Part shown: positions 20,590-30,123 of the stretch, piece by piece
Position numbering within the stretch: the stretch's first letter is position 1
Layout of the letters: each line of letters opens with the position of its first letter
NCBI RefSeq assembly: GCF_013303125.1
Contig: NZ_JABTTE010000007.1
Coordinates: forward strand, 56,828-120,827
Direction of reading: 5' to 3'
DNA: 64,000 bases
Origin: Calidifontibacillus erzurumensis
GTDB taxonomy: Bacteria > Bacillota > Bacilli > Bacillales > Bacillaceae_J
Notes under the pieces: model-generated
The model's database searches: none
Told to the model about the DNA's origin: nothing
What the model saw: the letters and a program-made list of their open reading frames with translations, nothing else
Made by a program: the position numbers and the translations under genes

Positions 20590-21879
20590 ATGAGAAGTTT
20601 TGAAAAATCAAAAGCAGCTTATAAAGAAGCTGTCAATGTCATGCCAGGAGGCGTTAACAGTCCAGTCCGTGCTTTTAAATCAGTAAAAATGGATCCTATT
20701 TTCATGGAGCGAGGCAAAGGATCAAAATTATATGATATTGACGGCAATGAATATATTGACTACGTCTTATCATGGGGTCCATTAATTCTTGGCCATGCTC
20801 ATGAAGAAATTGTAGAAGCGCTGAAAAAAGCTGCGGAAAACGGCACGAGCTTTGGTGCTCCTACTGAGTTAGAGACAAAATTGGCGCAGCTTGTGATCGA
20901 GCGTGTACCTTCAATTGAAGTTGTGCGTATGGTAAACTCTGGTACGGAAGCAACAATGAGTGCCCTTCGCTTAGCTCGCGGATTTACTGGTCGTAATTTA
21001 ATTGTTAAATTTGAGGGTTGCTATCATGGCCATGGCGATTCATTGTTAATTAAAGCAGGTTCTGGGGTAGCTACGTTAGGATTGCCGGATAGTCCTGGAG
21101 TTCCAGAATCAATTGCAAAAAATACGATTACCGTTCCTTATAATGACCTTGATGGTGTTCGTTATGCTTTTGAACAATACGGAAAGGATATTGCAGCTGT
21201 TATCGTTGAGCCCGTTGCCGGCAATATGGGCTTCGTTAAACCGTTGCCAGGATTTTTGGAAGGCTTACGTGAGTTAACAACTGAATACGGTGCATTGTTA
21301 ATTTTTGATGAAGTAATGACTGGATTCCGCGTTGGTTACAATTGTGCCCAAGGTGCTTTCGGAATCACACCTGATTTAACTTGTTTAGGAAAAGTGATCG
21401 GTGGCGGTCTTCCTGTAGGTGCTTATGGTGGTAAAGCAGAAATTATGAACCAAATTGCACCAGCCGGTCCGATTTACCAAGCGGGAACTTTGTCTGGAAA
21501 TCCATTAGCAATGACTGCTGGATATGAAACATTATCACGTTTAACACCAGATACATATGCAGAATTTGAGAAAAAAGCGGCCCGCTTATTAGAAGGATTG
21601 AAGCGTGCTGCTGAAAAATATGATATTCCACATTATTGTGACAGCATTGGCTCAATGCTAGGTTTCTTCTTTACAAATGAAAAAGTAATCAATTTTGAAA
21701 CAGCAAAAACTTCCGATTTAGATCTTTTTGCAAAATATTACAGGGAAATGATTGAACAAGGCATCTTCTTGCCGCCTTCCCAATTTGAAGCGTATTTCTT
21801 ATCAACAGCACATACAGATGAAGATATTGAAAAAACAATCGCTGCTGCCGAAGAATCGTTTGCAAAGTTGAAAATCTAA
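20590..21879 (+). CDS. hemL: glutamate-1-semialdehyde 2,1-aminomutase
   Basis: PLP enzyme that makes 5-aminolevulinate from glutamate-1-semialdehyde, acting just after HemA. The 429-aa product shows [30 protein letters not shown], the aspartate in [12 protein letters not shown], and the PLP lysine in [30 protein letters not shown] precedes the ATG. A 177-bp gap separates it from hemB with no terminator seen, so it is probably the last gene of the hem operon. Confidence 0.97.
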   Translation: MRSFEKSKAAYKEAVNVMPGGVNSPVRAFKSVKMDPIFMERGKGSKLYDIDGNEYIDYVLSWGPLILGHAHEEIVEALKKAAENGTSFGAPTELETKLAQLVIERVPSIEVVRMVNSGTEATMSALRLARGFTGRNLIVKFEGCYHGHGDSLLIKAGSGVATLGLPDSPGVPESIAKNTITVPYNDLDGVRYAFEQYGKDIAAVIVEPVAGNMGFVKPLPGFLEGLRELTTEYGALLIFDEVMTGFRVGYNCAQGAFGITPDLTCLGKVIGGGLPVGAYGGKAEIMNQIAPAGPIYQAGTLSGNPLAMTAGYETLSRLTPDTYAEFEKKAARLLEGLKRAAEKYDIPHYCDSIGSMLGFFFTNEKVINFETAKTSDLDLFAKYYREMIEQGIFLPPSQFEAYFLSTAHTDEDIEKTIAAAEESFAKLKI

Positions 21880-21959
21880 TATAAAGAAATGATTACTTTT
21901 TAGGTGGCCGAACGCAATTATGATGGTGAATTAAGTGATCTCACCTTAAATTGGTTTTG

Positions 21960-22011
21960 GAACCCTTTGCTTCTCAGTCTATAAACGGCTGATTGGCAAA
22001 GGGTTTTTTAT
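21960..22011 (+). terminator. hem operon terminator
   Basis: AACCCTTTGC (21961-21970) pairs with GCAAAGGGTT, with an inner CAGTC/GGCTG arm, followed by six Ts. Confidence 0.9.
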
Positions 22012-22117
22012 TTAAAAAAATATCGGTGAAGCTCAATACTGTCTTTTAGAATTGATTTTAAACAAAATGAAATAGTCTAGTTTCAATTTAATAGAAGCTA
22101 ACAAATTAAAATTTTCG

Positions 22118-22146
22118 GCATAATATCAAGCTCCCTCTCATAAACC
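22118..22146 (+). promoter_or_regulatory. candidate sigma-E promoter of spoVID
   Basis: GCATAAT at 22118-22124 and CATAAACC at 22139-22146, spaced 14 bp, resemble the mother-cell sigma-E consensus (kmATATT, about 14 bp, CATACAnT). SpoVID is sigma-E controlled in B. subtilis, which is why I looked for it. The -10 match is partial. Confidence 0.4.
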
Positions 22147-22226
22147 TGTAATGACTAGTAAATTTTTTGTACGAAAGGTGAAGTTGTATTATAACTAGCC
22201 TCTAAATAAGAAGGGGGAGAAATTCA

Positions 22227-23780
22227 TTGACGACCAATCAAACATCTTCTATACGATTTTCAATAGAAGAATCAGTATGTTTTAAAAAAGGACAGGAAGT
22301 ACTAGATTTATTAGGAATGTCTTTAGATCCGGAAATTTCGGTTCATGAACATGAAGATTACATTTCTATTAAAGGAGCGTTAGTGCTAAGTGGTGAGTAC
22401 CGTCCACACGTGGCAGATGGCAATGATCAAGAAGATTCCGGCTTTCGCGAAACTTCATTTTACAGAACAATAGATGAAGTCACTGAAGCAGAGGACGGCA
22501 TTTATCGAATGAAACACAATTTTCCGATTGATATTACAATTCCTACAAATCGGATTCAGAGTTTAGAGGATGTCTATATTCTTATTGAATCTTTTGACTA
22601 TGAAATTCCTGAACGAGGAAAATTACAATTGAAAGCTGACCTTTGCATCGGTGGCATAATTAATGACCGGGAAGTGAAAAAGGAAAAGCAGGAAGCAGTT
22701 GAGGCTATAAGTGAAACCAGGGAAGATCAACAATTAACTGAAATAGAGCAAGTGCCATCACTTCAAGAGGAACGCAGTGAACAGATAGTGAATCAACAAC
22801 TAGTGGAAGAAAGACCAATCGAATCTCAAAAAAATTCATCTGATGAAAAGATTAGTCAAATTGTTCAACAAAATGAGGAAGAAATTCTAGTTAGAAACGC
22901 TAGTGAACCTTCGCAGGATGAAGCTAACGAGCAACAAGTTTCAACAAGAAGGAAAATTGTAGATCGTCTTTCAAATCAAGATGAAGAAAAGGAGAAACTT
23001 TTCCAAAACCAAGGTGAAAATCCATTGGAAAATTTACCATTAAAAGAAGAAAAAGCTGTTAAATTAGATCATGATCCGAAAGGAGAAACTGAAAATAAGT
23101 TTGTATCACCGTTTGCAAATTTGTATCGAATATCAAAAATAGAAAACGATGAATCCGACGATACAATTGAAAATGAGGTGCCATCATTTTCAACAGAAGT
23201 TCGAAAAGAACCAAGCGTATTATCTAACGATGAAAGCAATGTAGTAGCTTTTTCAAAAAAAGCTCGTTCTAATAATAAAGAGCAGCAAACAGTACAATTG
23301 GCGGCAAAAGAAGAGGAAACAGGGGAAGTACGTGAAAAAGAAATAGAGAAAGCAAATAAAGCTGATGGTCATTTAACACCATCTATTGAAATGAAGGGCC
23401 GCTCTGAACAGAAAAACAACGAATGGAGTGCGAAAAGTTTTTATTCGCCATCTCCTCCTGTTACAGCTGCCAGTGAACTTGAACCTGCTCCACAATCGAG
23501 AGATGAAGCAGAGGAAATAAATACAGATGCTGAAGCCGAGAAAAAATCTAAGAGAACGGAAAATGCCCTTTATTTAACAAAACTTTTCTCATCTGAGGGA
23601 GAAGAACAATTTGCAAAGTTAAAAATACGAATTGTTCAAAATGGTGAAACATTAGGGTCAATAGCAAAAGAATATGATGTCTCTGCTACACAATTAATAC
23701 GGATTAATGGATTAGATGATGATGTTTTACAGGAAGGTCAATTGCTATACATTCCTGTGTATGCAGTTGCTGAAAAATGA
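22227..23780 (+). CDS. spoVID: spore coat morphogenetic protein SpoVID
   Basis: Guides encasement of the forespore by the coat. The 517-aa product has a conserved N-terminal domain (residues about 5-135, SIEESVCFKKGQEVLDLLGM onward). A long acidic, low-complexity middle rich in E, Q and S follows, then a C-terminal LysM domain (about 465-513, VQNGETLGSIAKEYDVSATQL). LysM binds peptidoglycan or, in B. subtilis, lipid II and SafA. It starts at TTG after AGAAGGGGGAG. Position before ysxE is conserved. Confidence 0.95.
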   Translation: MTTNQTSSIRFSIEESVCFKKGQEVLDLLGMSLDPEISVHEHEDYISIKGALVLSGEYRPHVADGNDQEDSGFRETSFYRTIDEVTEAEDGIYRMKHNFPIDITIPTNRIQSLEDVYILIESFDYEIPERGKLQLKADLCIGGIINDREVKKEKQEAVEAISETREDQQLTEIEQVPSLQEERSEQIVNQQLVEERPIESQKNSSDEKISQIVQQNEEEILVRNASEPSQDEANEQQVSTRRKIVDRLSNQDEEKEKLFQNQGENPLENLPLKEEKAVKLDHDPKGETENKFVSPFANLYRISKIENDESDDTIENEVPSFSTEVRKEPSVLSNDESNVVAFSKKARSNNKEQQTVQLAAKEEETGEVREKEIEKANKADGHLTPSIEMKGRSEQKNNEWSAKSFYSPSPPVTAASELEPAPQSRDEAEEINTDAEAEKKSKRTENALYLTKLFSSEGEEQFAKLKIRIVQNGETLGSIAKEYDVSATQLIRINGLDDDVLQEGQLLYIPVYAVAEK

Positions 23781-23785
23781 TGAAA

Positions 23786-23814
23786 GAGGCTTCCCAATGA
23801 GGAAGCCTTTTTTT
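23786..23814 (+). terminator. spoVID terminator
   Basis: AGGCTTCC and GGAAGCCT form a perfect 8-bp stem with a six-base loop, then seven Ts. It separates spoVID from ysxE. The following 23815-24226 stretch holds no gene I can support; a promoter for ysxE is expected there but none stands out. Confidence 0.85.
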
Positions 23815-24226
23815 AAGAGAAAAGAAATCTTTCCCTTTGGAAGATTGCTCGCCCCTCTTTTACAAATAAGTCGTTCTCACAGAAAATTTTATCATTCAAG
23901 TGTACTAGAATATTGTTTCCAACAAAAAAAATAAAGGAGCATCAATTAATTCCCCTTTTTAGGAGAAAATGGGGCGCAAGTTTTAGGAGAATTGACTTCA
24001 AACAGTTGTCGTACCCAAAGACTAAAACATTGATTGCCCGATAAGCTCTAATGATAGTTTTTATCCACAAAGAGTGTGAATATGTATAAGCTGGGATACA
24101 AAAGAAGGACAGTGCAAATTACACGTATTGTTTTAAAGGGCTAGAAGCAAAAGTTGATTTGATGAACACATGCCGTTACATTGCGTAAGAGTTTCGAACT
24201 TTTTGATTACAGGCAGGGTGATGCAA

Positions 24227-25303
24227 ATGATTGAACCGCAATCAACAAACCTTTATAAAAATTTGTTAATAAAATATAACATTGAACCAGATTTTGTAGA
24301 GGATTGTGGAAAAGTTCAGAAAATATATTCACACCATGGAATTTTTGCATTGAAAAAAGCAAGTCTCACCAAAGATATGCACAACCGGTTTTTGCATACT
24401 ATTCAAAATTTACATGAAAAAGGGTATCGCTATGTAGTTCCTATTTATAGGACAACAGATGGTAACTATGTGATTAGCAGCGATCAAAGCCAATTTTATT
24501 TAATGCCTTGGGTAGAAAGTGGAATCTCAATAAATAGTGCTCAACGATTCTCCGATTTGCTGAGGGAAGCTGCCAGAATGCATTCAATTACGGCATTACG
24601 AGGGAAGATCAATCATCCACAATACGAAGCTTATTACGGAAAGATGAAAATGCATATAGATCAGCGGAAGCTTGCTTATGAACGTTTTATTGAAAAATGT
24701 GAAAGCAGAATATACATGTCTCCGTTTGAACTTCTTTTTTGCACATATTTTAAAGAGCTGATGCGAAGTGAAGATGAGGCACTAAAAAATCTTGAAGAAT
24801 GGTTTGCACATATAAACGATAAAAAAGAAAGCCGCATAGTAATTTGCCATGGGAATTTATCGCCAACACACATCGTTTATGATGCCAATGGCAATAGCTA
24901 TCTTATCAATTTTGAACGAACTTTTACAGCATCACCCGTATATGATCTCTATTACTTTTTTAGGAAATACTTTTATAAATATCCACAAAAATCTTCCGAT
25001 GCCCTGCCGCTTTATAGACAATATACAAGGTACAACCAATTAACAGATGATGAAAGGTATTTTCTTTTTTATCACTTAGCCAAAACTAATAATATTCACA
25101 AATTGATTCAAAAATACGAAGAGGCTCGGCCAAAATCTGAAAAAGATGCCGTAGCAAAACTGCAACATTATCTATGGCAAATGCAAGCAGCGAGCTCATT
25201 TATAACATCAATAGAAAGTGAGTTAGAGGCAGAAATATTTGCAGAAGGGACAGGAGACGGTACCGGAGACGGTGCTGGAGAGGGGTCTGTCACCGCCCCA
25301 TAG
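24227..25303 (+). CDS. ysxE: spore coat protein YsxE, CotS-family kinase-like
   Basis: Spore coat protein with an aminoglycoside phosphotransferase/protein-kinase-like fold, related to CotS. The 358-aa product shows the catalytic-loop-like IVICHGNLSPTHIVYD and NFERTFTASPVYDLYYFFRKY in place of the usual HGD and DFD motifs, so catalysis is doubtful. I prefer the ATG at 24227 (AGGGTG six bases upstream) over 24221 or 24170. The last 20 residues (from about EGTGDGTGDGAGEGS) are not kinase sequence: they are translated from a GGTGCC-type repeat that has entered the 3' end of the gene. Confidence 0.88.
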   Translation: MIEPQSTNLYKNLLIKYNIEPDFVEDCGKVQKIYSHHGIFALKKASLTKDMHNRFLHTIQNLHEKGYRYVVPIYRTTDGNYVISSDQSQFYLMPWVESGISINSAQRFSDLLREAARMHSITALRGKINHPQYEAYYGKMKMHIDQRKLAYERFIEKCESRIYMSPFELLFCTYFKELMRSEDEALKNLEEWFAHINDKKESRIVICHGNLSPTHIVYDANGNSYLINFERTFTASPVYDLYYFFRKYFYKYPQKSSDALPLYRQYTRYNQLTDDERYFLFYHLAKTNNIHKLIQKYEEARPKSEKDAVAKLQHYLWQMQAASSFITSIESELEAEIFAEGTGDGTGDGAGEGSVTAP

Positions 25304-25402
25304 ATGGTGCCGGAGACGGAGCCAGAGGAGGGGCAGGCACCTGTACCCAGATGGTATAGCAGAGGGGTCAGGCACCTCTAACCAAAGGTGCCTGACCCCT
25401 CT
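25246..25402 (+). repeat. GGTGCC-rich repeat, copy 1
   Basis: Tandem 12-bp units close to GGTGCCGGAGAC are interspersed with GAGGGGTCAGGCACC-like boxes (about 25280, 25328, 25362). The first units are read in frame as Gly-Thr-Gly-Asp in YsxE. The block ends in a perfect 17-bp inverted repeat (25361-25377 and 25386-25402) with an 8-base loop, which could form a hairpin at the convergent ends of ysxE and the next gene. Two further copies are at 57752 and 63929. Confidence 0.9.
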
Positions 25403-25404
25403 AT

Positions 25405-25593
25405 CTATATCCATTCCAAATAAAAAGCAACTAATAATAATACCATCAATGAAAGTAAAATGACATCAAGTGTAGTTGGTAGGAGAAGTGTCCGAATCCC
25501 TTGAAATATTACAAGCGGAAGCAAAATTTGCTCAAGCACTAAAAGGAAATGGCGAGCCCATGGCGGCAGACGGAAACGATAAAATCTGCTCAT
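25405..25593 (-). CDS. small hydrophobic membrane protein
   Basis: A 62-aa protein with basic N-terminus (MSRFYRFRLPPWARH) and two hydrophobic segments (FLLVLEQILLPLVIFQGI and VILLSLMVLLLVAFYLEW). A strong GAAAGGGGG lies seven bases before the ATG. I do not recognise a named family. It converges on ysxE, and its stop codon is within three bases of the repeat block. It could be an unstudied sporulation membrane protein given its neighbours, but that is inference. Confidence 0.7.
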   Translation of the reverse strand: MSRFYRFRLPPWARHFLLVLEQILLPLVIFQGIRTLLLPTTLDVILLSLMVLLLVAFYLEWI

Positions 25594-25815
25594 GAAACGA
25601 ACCCCCTTTCAAAATAAGCGAGGACGCAAAATATTGTTATACTATTATATGTTCGGATGTAAAGGACAGTGTTTAAATTTGGAAAATTTCACGTTAAATC
25701 GTTTTAAACTACAAAAATTTGGCGATAATGTTGACGATTTACTTTTTTTATAGTTAATATATAAATTGAAGTCTTTCGACATGATTTTATCGATGATTGC
25801 AGCAATAAAAATTTG

Positions 25816-25843
25816 TTGCTAACTTTTCATAACAAAATAAAAT
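25816..25843 (+). promoter_or_regulatory. candidate promoter of the valS leader
   Basis: TTGCTA (25816-25821) and TAAAAT (25838-25843), 16 bp apart, would start a transcript just before T-box stem I. A second candidate lies farther upstream (TTGACG at 25731, TAATAT at 25755). Confidence 0.4.
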
Positions 25844-25861
25844 ATTTCTAAAAGCTTTGAA

Positions 25862-26226
25862 ATGCGATGATGGGGAAGAGTACTTCGTGAACCCTTCAGA
25901 GAGAGAGATCAATTGGCTGGGAGATCTCTTAGGATGTAGCGTAGGAAGGTCGCCCTTAAGCAGCTTTTCTGAAAAAATATTTATTTATAAAAAAGTAGGA
26001 AAAGCCGGCTCACAGACCGTTATCTGTTAAGTGCATTGAAACGATCGGTGTGGACAATTATGGTTTCATATTATACCATTTATTGTGATTTCTATTAATT
26101 CCAATATATTTCCGATGAATTGCAACAATTCAATCCATTACAAACAAAGCCGGTCATTCAATGAAAAAAGGTGGTACCGCGAAGAATTGCTTCTTTCGTC
26201 CTTTTGGATGAAAGGAGCTTTTTTAT
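25862..26226 (+). promoter_or_regulatory. valine T-box leader
   Basis: T-box RNAs bind uncharged tRNA and let transcription continue into the gene. Seen here: a stem I start with GAAGAGTA, an apical arm AGAGAGAT..GGCTGGGAGATCTCT, a GUC in the specifier region (25949-25951, after GGAAG) that would read valine, the conserved T-box AAGGTGGTACCGCG (26168-26181), and a terminator (GCTTCTTTCGTCC 26189-26201 with GGATGAAAGGAGC 26206-26218, then Ts). The T-box bases and terminator are clear; the exact specifier is inferred. Confidence 0.92.
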
Positions 26227-26269
26227 TTTTTCGCCCATTCTGTTAATCATTTAAAAAGGAGGAAGAAGA

Positions 26270-28912
26270 ATGAGTAAGCAAACAATCGATTTACCTACAA
26301 AATACGACCCGCAATCAGTTGAAAAAAACCGCTATGATTGGTGGTTGGAAGGAAAATTTTTTGAAGCAAAACCAGATACAGGCAAACAGCCATATACGAT
26401 TGTTATTCCACCGCCAAACGTTACAGGAAAACTGCATCTAGGACACGCTTGGGACACAACTTTGCAAGACATTTTAACCAGAATGAAACGGATGCAAGGT
26501 TATGATGTTTTATGGCTTCCAGGCATGGACCATGCTGGAATTGCTACTCAAGCCAAAGTTGAAGCAAAACTTCGGGAAGAAGGAAAATCACGCTACGACC
26601 TTGGCCGTGAAAAATTCTTAGAAAAAGCTTGGGAATGGAAACATGAATATGCCAGCTTTATCCGTAAGCAATGGGCGAAGCTTGGTTTAGGACTAGACTA
26701 TAGCCGTGAACGCTTCACTTTGGATGAAGGACTTTCAAAAGCAGTTCGAGAAGTATTTGTAAAGCTTTATGAAAAAGGTTTAATTTATCGTGGGGAATAT
26801 ATTATAAACTGGGATCCAGAAACGAAAACAGCTCTTTCTGACATAGAAGTTATTTATAAAGATGTGCAAGGTGCCTTTTATCATTTGCGTTATCCACTAA
26901 TAGATGGAACAGGTTACATTGAAGTAGCAACGACACGACCAGAAACAATGTTGGGCGATACAGCAGTTGCTGTTCATCCAGAAGATGAAAGATACAAACA
27001 TTTAATTGGCAAAAAAGTAAAACTGCCGATCGTTGGCCGTGAAATTCCAATTATTGCAGATGATTATGTTGATATGGAATTTGGTTCTGGTGCTGTAAAA
27101 ATCACTCCAGCTCATGACCCGAATGATTTTGAGGTTGGTAATCGTCATAATCTGGAACGCATTTTAGTTATGAATGAAGACGGAACAATGAATGAAAATG
27201 CCGGCAAATATCAAGGTTTAGACCGATTTGAATGCCGCAAGCAAATCGTGAAAGATCTTCAAGATATGGGCGTATTGTTCAAAATCGAAGAACATATGCA
27301 TTCTGTTGGCCACTCAGAAAGAAGCGGCGCGATTGTTGAACCATATCTTTCAACCCAATGGTTTGTAAAAATGAAACCGCTCGCTGAAGCTGCCATTGAA
27401 CTGCAAAAAACGGAAGAAAAGGTTAACTTTGTTCCAGAACGGTTTGAAAAAACTTACTTGCACTGGCTAGAAAATATTCGTGACTGGTGTATTTCACGTC
27501 AATTATGGTGGGGCCACCGCATTCCAGCTTGGTATCATAAAGAAACAGGGGAAATATATGTTGGCGTAGAAGAGCCGCAAGATGCAGAAAATTGGAAGCA
27601 AGATGAAGATGTGCTTGATACTTGGTTTAGTTCAGCATTATGGCCATTTTCAACAATGGGTTGGCCGGATGAAAATGCAGATGACTATAAACGCTATTAC
27701 CCGACTGATTGTTTAGTTACTGGCTATGATATTATTTTCTTCTGGGTATCAAGAATGATTTTCCAAGGGCTCGAATTCACAGGCAAACGTCCATTTAAAG
27801 ATGTACTCATCCATGGTCTTGTTCGTGATGCAGAAGGGCGCAAAATGAGTAAATCGTTAGGCAACGGCGTTGATCCGATGGACGTCATTGAAAAATATGG
27901 GGCTGACTCTTTACGCTTCTTCTTAGCAACAGGAACATCACCTGGTCAAGACTTGCGCTTCGTATGGGAAAAAGTAGAGTCAACTTGGAATTTTGCAAAT
28001 AAAATTTGGAATGCTTCCCGTTTTGCACTTATGAATATGGACGGCATCACTTATGACGAACTTGATTTAAGCGGAGAAAAATCTGTTGCTGATAAATGGA
28101 TTTTAACGCGCTTAAATGAAACAATTGAAACCGTAACAAAAATGGCTGATAAATACGAATTTGGCGAGGTAGGCCGCGTTCTTTATAACTTCATTTGGGA
28201 CGATCTTTGCGACTGGTATATCGAAATGGCGAAACTGCCTTTATATAGTGATGATGAAGCGGCTAAAAAGACAACAAGATCTGTGCTCGCGTATGTTTTA
28301 GATCAGACAATGAGACTTTTACATCCATTCATGCCGTTTATTACCGAGGAAATATGGCAAGCATTGCCGCATGAAGGAACATCTATCACAATCGCAAAAT
28401 GGCCTGAAGTACGTCCAGAACTAACAGACGAAGCTGCATCTGAAGAAATGAAATTGTTAGTTGACATCATCCGTTCTGTCCGCAATATTCGTGCTGAAGT
28501 AAATACACCTTTAAGCAAGCCAATTAAACTCAATATTAAAGCGAAGAACGACGAAGTATTAGCAAGCTTGGAAAAAAATCGCCATTATTTAATGAGATTT
28601 TGTAATCCAAGCGAATTAACAATTGCTACGGAAATGAATGTCGAAGAAAAAGCAATGACAGCGGTTGTAACAGGTGCAGAATTGTTCTTGCCTCTTGAAG
28701 GATTAATTAATATTGAAGAAGAAATTGCCCGCCTTGAAAAAGAATTAGAAAAATTAAACAGTGAAGTAGAACGTGTTCAGAAAAAATTAAGCAATGAAAA
28801 ATTCGTGGCAAAAGCACCTGCCCATGTCGTAGAAGAAGAACGGAAAAAAGAACAAGATTATCTTGAAAAACGCCGGGCAGTTGAAGAACGTTTGCAAGAA
28901 CTAAAAAAATAA
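26270..28912 (+). CDS. valS: valyl-tRNA synthetase
   Basis: Class I synthetase charging tRNA-Val, 880 aa, full length. HIGH motif appears as [12 protein letters not shown] (about residue 47), the editing domain carries [17 protein letters not shown], and KMSKS appears as [14 protein letters not shown] (about 525). The C-terminal coiled coil ([18 protein letters not shown] onward) is intact. AAAAAGGAGG precedes the ATG, and the T-box leader controls expression. Confidence 0.98.
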   Translation: MSKQTIDLPTKYDPQSVEKNRYDWWLEGKFFEAKPDTGKQPYTIVIPPPNVTGKLHLGHAWDTTLQDILTRMKRMQGYDVLWLPGMDHAGIATQAKVEAKLREEGKSRYDLGREKFLEKAWEWKHEYASFIRKQWAKLGLGLDYSRERFTLDEGLSKAVREVFVKLYEKGLIYRGEYIINWDPETKTALSDIEVIYKDVQGAFYHLRYPLIDGTGYIEVATTRPETMLGDTAVAVHPEDERYKHLIGKKVKLPIVGREIPIIADDYVDMEFGSGAVKITPAHDPNDFEVGNRHNLERILVMNEDGTMNENAGKYQGLDRFECRKQIVKDLQDMGVLFKIEEHMHSVGHSERSGAIVEPYLSTQWFVKMKPLAEAAIELQKTEEKVNFVPERFEKTYLHWLENIRDWCISRQLWWGHRIPAWYHKETGEIYVGVEEPQDAENWKQDEDVLDTWFSSALWPFSTMGWPDENADDYKRYYPTDCLVTGYDIIFFWVSRMIFQGLEFTGKRPFKDVLIHGLVRDAEGRKMSKSLGNGVDPMDVIEKYGADSLRFFLATGTSPGQDLRFVWEKVESTWNFANKIWNASRFALMNMDGITYDELDLSGEKSVADKWILTRLNETIETVTKMADKYEFGEVGRVLYNFIWDDLCDWYIEMAKLPLYSDDEAAKKTTRSVLAYVLDQTMRLLHPFMPFITEEIWQALPHEGTSITIAKWPEVRPELTDEAASEEMKLLVDIIRSVRNIRAEVNTPLSKPIKLNIKAKNDEVLASLEKNRHYLMRFCNPSELTIATEMNVEEKAMTAVVTGAELFLPLEGLINIEEEIARLEKELEKLNSEVERVQKKLSNEKFVAKAPAHVVEEERKKEQDYLEKRRAVEERLQELKK

Positions 28913-28947
28913 GAAGGCAGCCTTCATAAAACATGAAATAAAAAATA

Positions 28948-28997
28948 AAACAAGGAAATCTAGTTCAAATAAAAGCTAGATTTCCTTGTTTATTTTT
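28948..28997 (+). terminator. valS terminator
   Basis: AAACAAGGAAATCTAG pairs perfectly with CTAGATTTCCTTGTTT (16 bp), followed by ATTTTT. The mirrored A-run could also stop transcripts from mntR on the other strand. Confidence 0.9.
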
Positions 28998-29067
28998 GAA
29001 AATAAGACGAAGAAAAATTATGTTCATTCATAGTTGTAGGCGAAAGACTATGAAAGTATTTAATGAT

Positions 29068-29496
29068 CTATATTTTTTTCTCTTGTTTTTCATGAAGTTC
29101 TTGCAAAAAAAGGTCATATGTTTCTTTATGTTTTTCTAAAAATTGAACGAGATCACCGATCCGGTCGATGGAATCCCAGCTAAGATGGTGTTCGATTCCT
29201 TCGACATCTGCATAAATATTTTCCTTTTTCACACCGATAAGCTGTAAAAATTGTTCTAATAATTCATGCCGATAAACGAGGCGTTCTCCAATTTTTTTTC
29301 CTTTCGGTGTAAGTACAATCCCTCTATATTTTTCATAAATTAGATAATTATCTTTATCCAATTTTTGAATCATTTTTGTAACAGAGGATGGCTGAACAGA
29401 TAAATTTTCAGCAATATCTGAAACACGTGCATAACCTTTTTGATCGATTAATAAATAAATTTGTTCAATATAATCTTCCATGCTCGGAGTAGGCAT
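29068..29496 (-). CDS. mntR: manganese transport regulator MntR
   Basis: DtxR-family Mn(II)-responsive repressor of manganese importers. The 142-aa length equals B. subtilis MntR. A winged helix ([21 protein letters not shown]) is followed by the dimerisation domain, and there is no third SH3-like domain. All known metal ligands are present at the expected positions: Asp8, Glu11, His77, Glu99, Glu102 and His103. GGCGGG precedes the ATG. It lies downstream of feoAB on the same strand but with 630 bp between. Confidence 0.95.
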   Translation of the reverse strand: MPTPSMEDYIEQIYLLIDQKGYARVSDIAENLSVQPSSVTKMIQKLDKDNYLIYEKYRGIVLTPKGKKIGERLVYRHELLEQFLQLIGVKKENIYADVEGIEHHLSWDSIDRIGDLVQFLEKHKETYDLFLQELHEKQEKKI

Positions 29497-29560
29497 GTTG
29501 AATCCCGCCTTTAAAATTACAGTGTACTTTTAATTATATAAAAAGAAAGAAACGCTTACA

Positions 29561-29620
29561 ATAAAAAGCTGTTTTCAAATATGTCTGAAAGTAGAACGAG
29601 CAGACCTTTTGAAAACAGCC
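29561..29620 (-). terminator. reverse-strand terminator between feoB and mntR
   Basis: Read on the reverse strand, GCTGTTTTCAAA(A) pairs with TTTGAAAACAGC, with an inner GTCTG/CAGAC arm, and is followed by TTTTTA. It would end a leftward transcript coming from the feo genes before mntR. Confidence 0.65.
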
Positions 29621-30123
29621 GATTCAAGAATTTTTTTAAACGAACGGGATTCGAAATTGAAATATACTCGACATCTTCAGAAGGAAGCTAACTACAGAGC
29701 TATGCGCCAGTCACTGGATTAGAAAATGGGTAACAAAGAAATAGAGGAAACCCCACTAAAAAATACATGACATTGACGATTGAAAATGATTATATCAAGG
29801 AAAATAACTTAAGAACTTCGCGCTAACCATTGAAATAAATGGTTTAAAAAGTATTTAGAAAACCTAATGAAATACAAAATATGACCCTGATGATTGAAAA
29901 TGGCCATATCTGAAGACAGCCGTTCGATTAGAAATATAAAGTAAGTGAAGCGCCGATCATGGAGATTCAACAGGTTAATCACAGTGTTCCGAGCCGCACA
30001 AATTAATTTTTTGAACAGCCATAAGATTGTGCAATATGCAAACCCGAAGCCAGCAATAAAAAACCTTCCTTTAGACATATTGTTGAAAAGGCGAGATTTC
30101 CCTGATGTTTATAAAAATCATTT
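29621..30123. other. 500-bp stretch without a recognised gene
   Basis: Open frames here are short and look accidental. A motif recurs imperfectly: TGACGATTGAAAATGATTATATC near 29773 and TGATGATTGAAAATGGCCATATC near 29889 (written here as two separate variants). The stretch may be a decayed gene or the long 3' part of the feo transcript. Confidence 0.4.

Noticed and set aside
25239..25463. Forward frame with RRR-rich sequence after ysxE.
   Set aside because: It is another reading frame of the repeat and overlaps the real end of ysxE.
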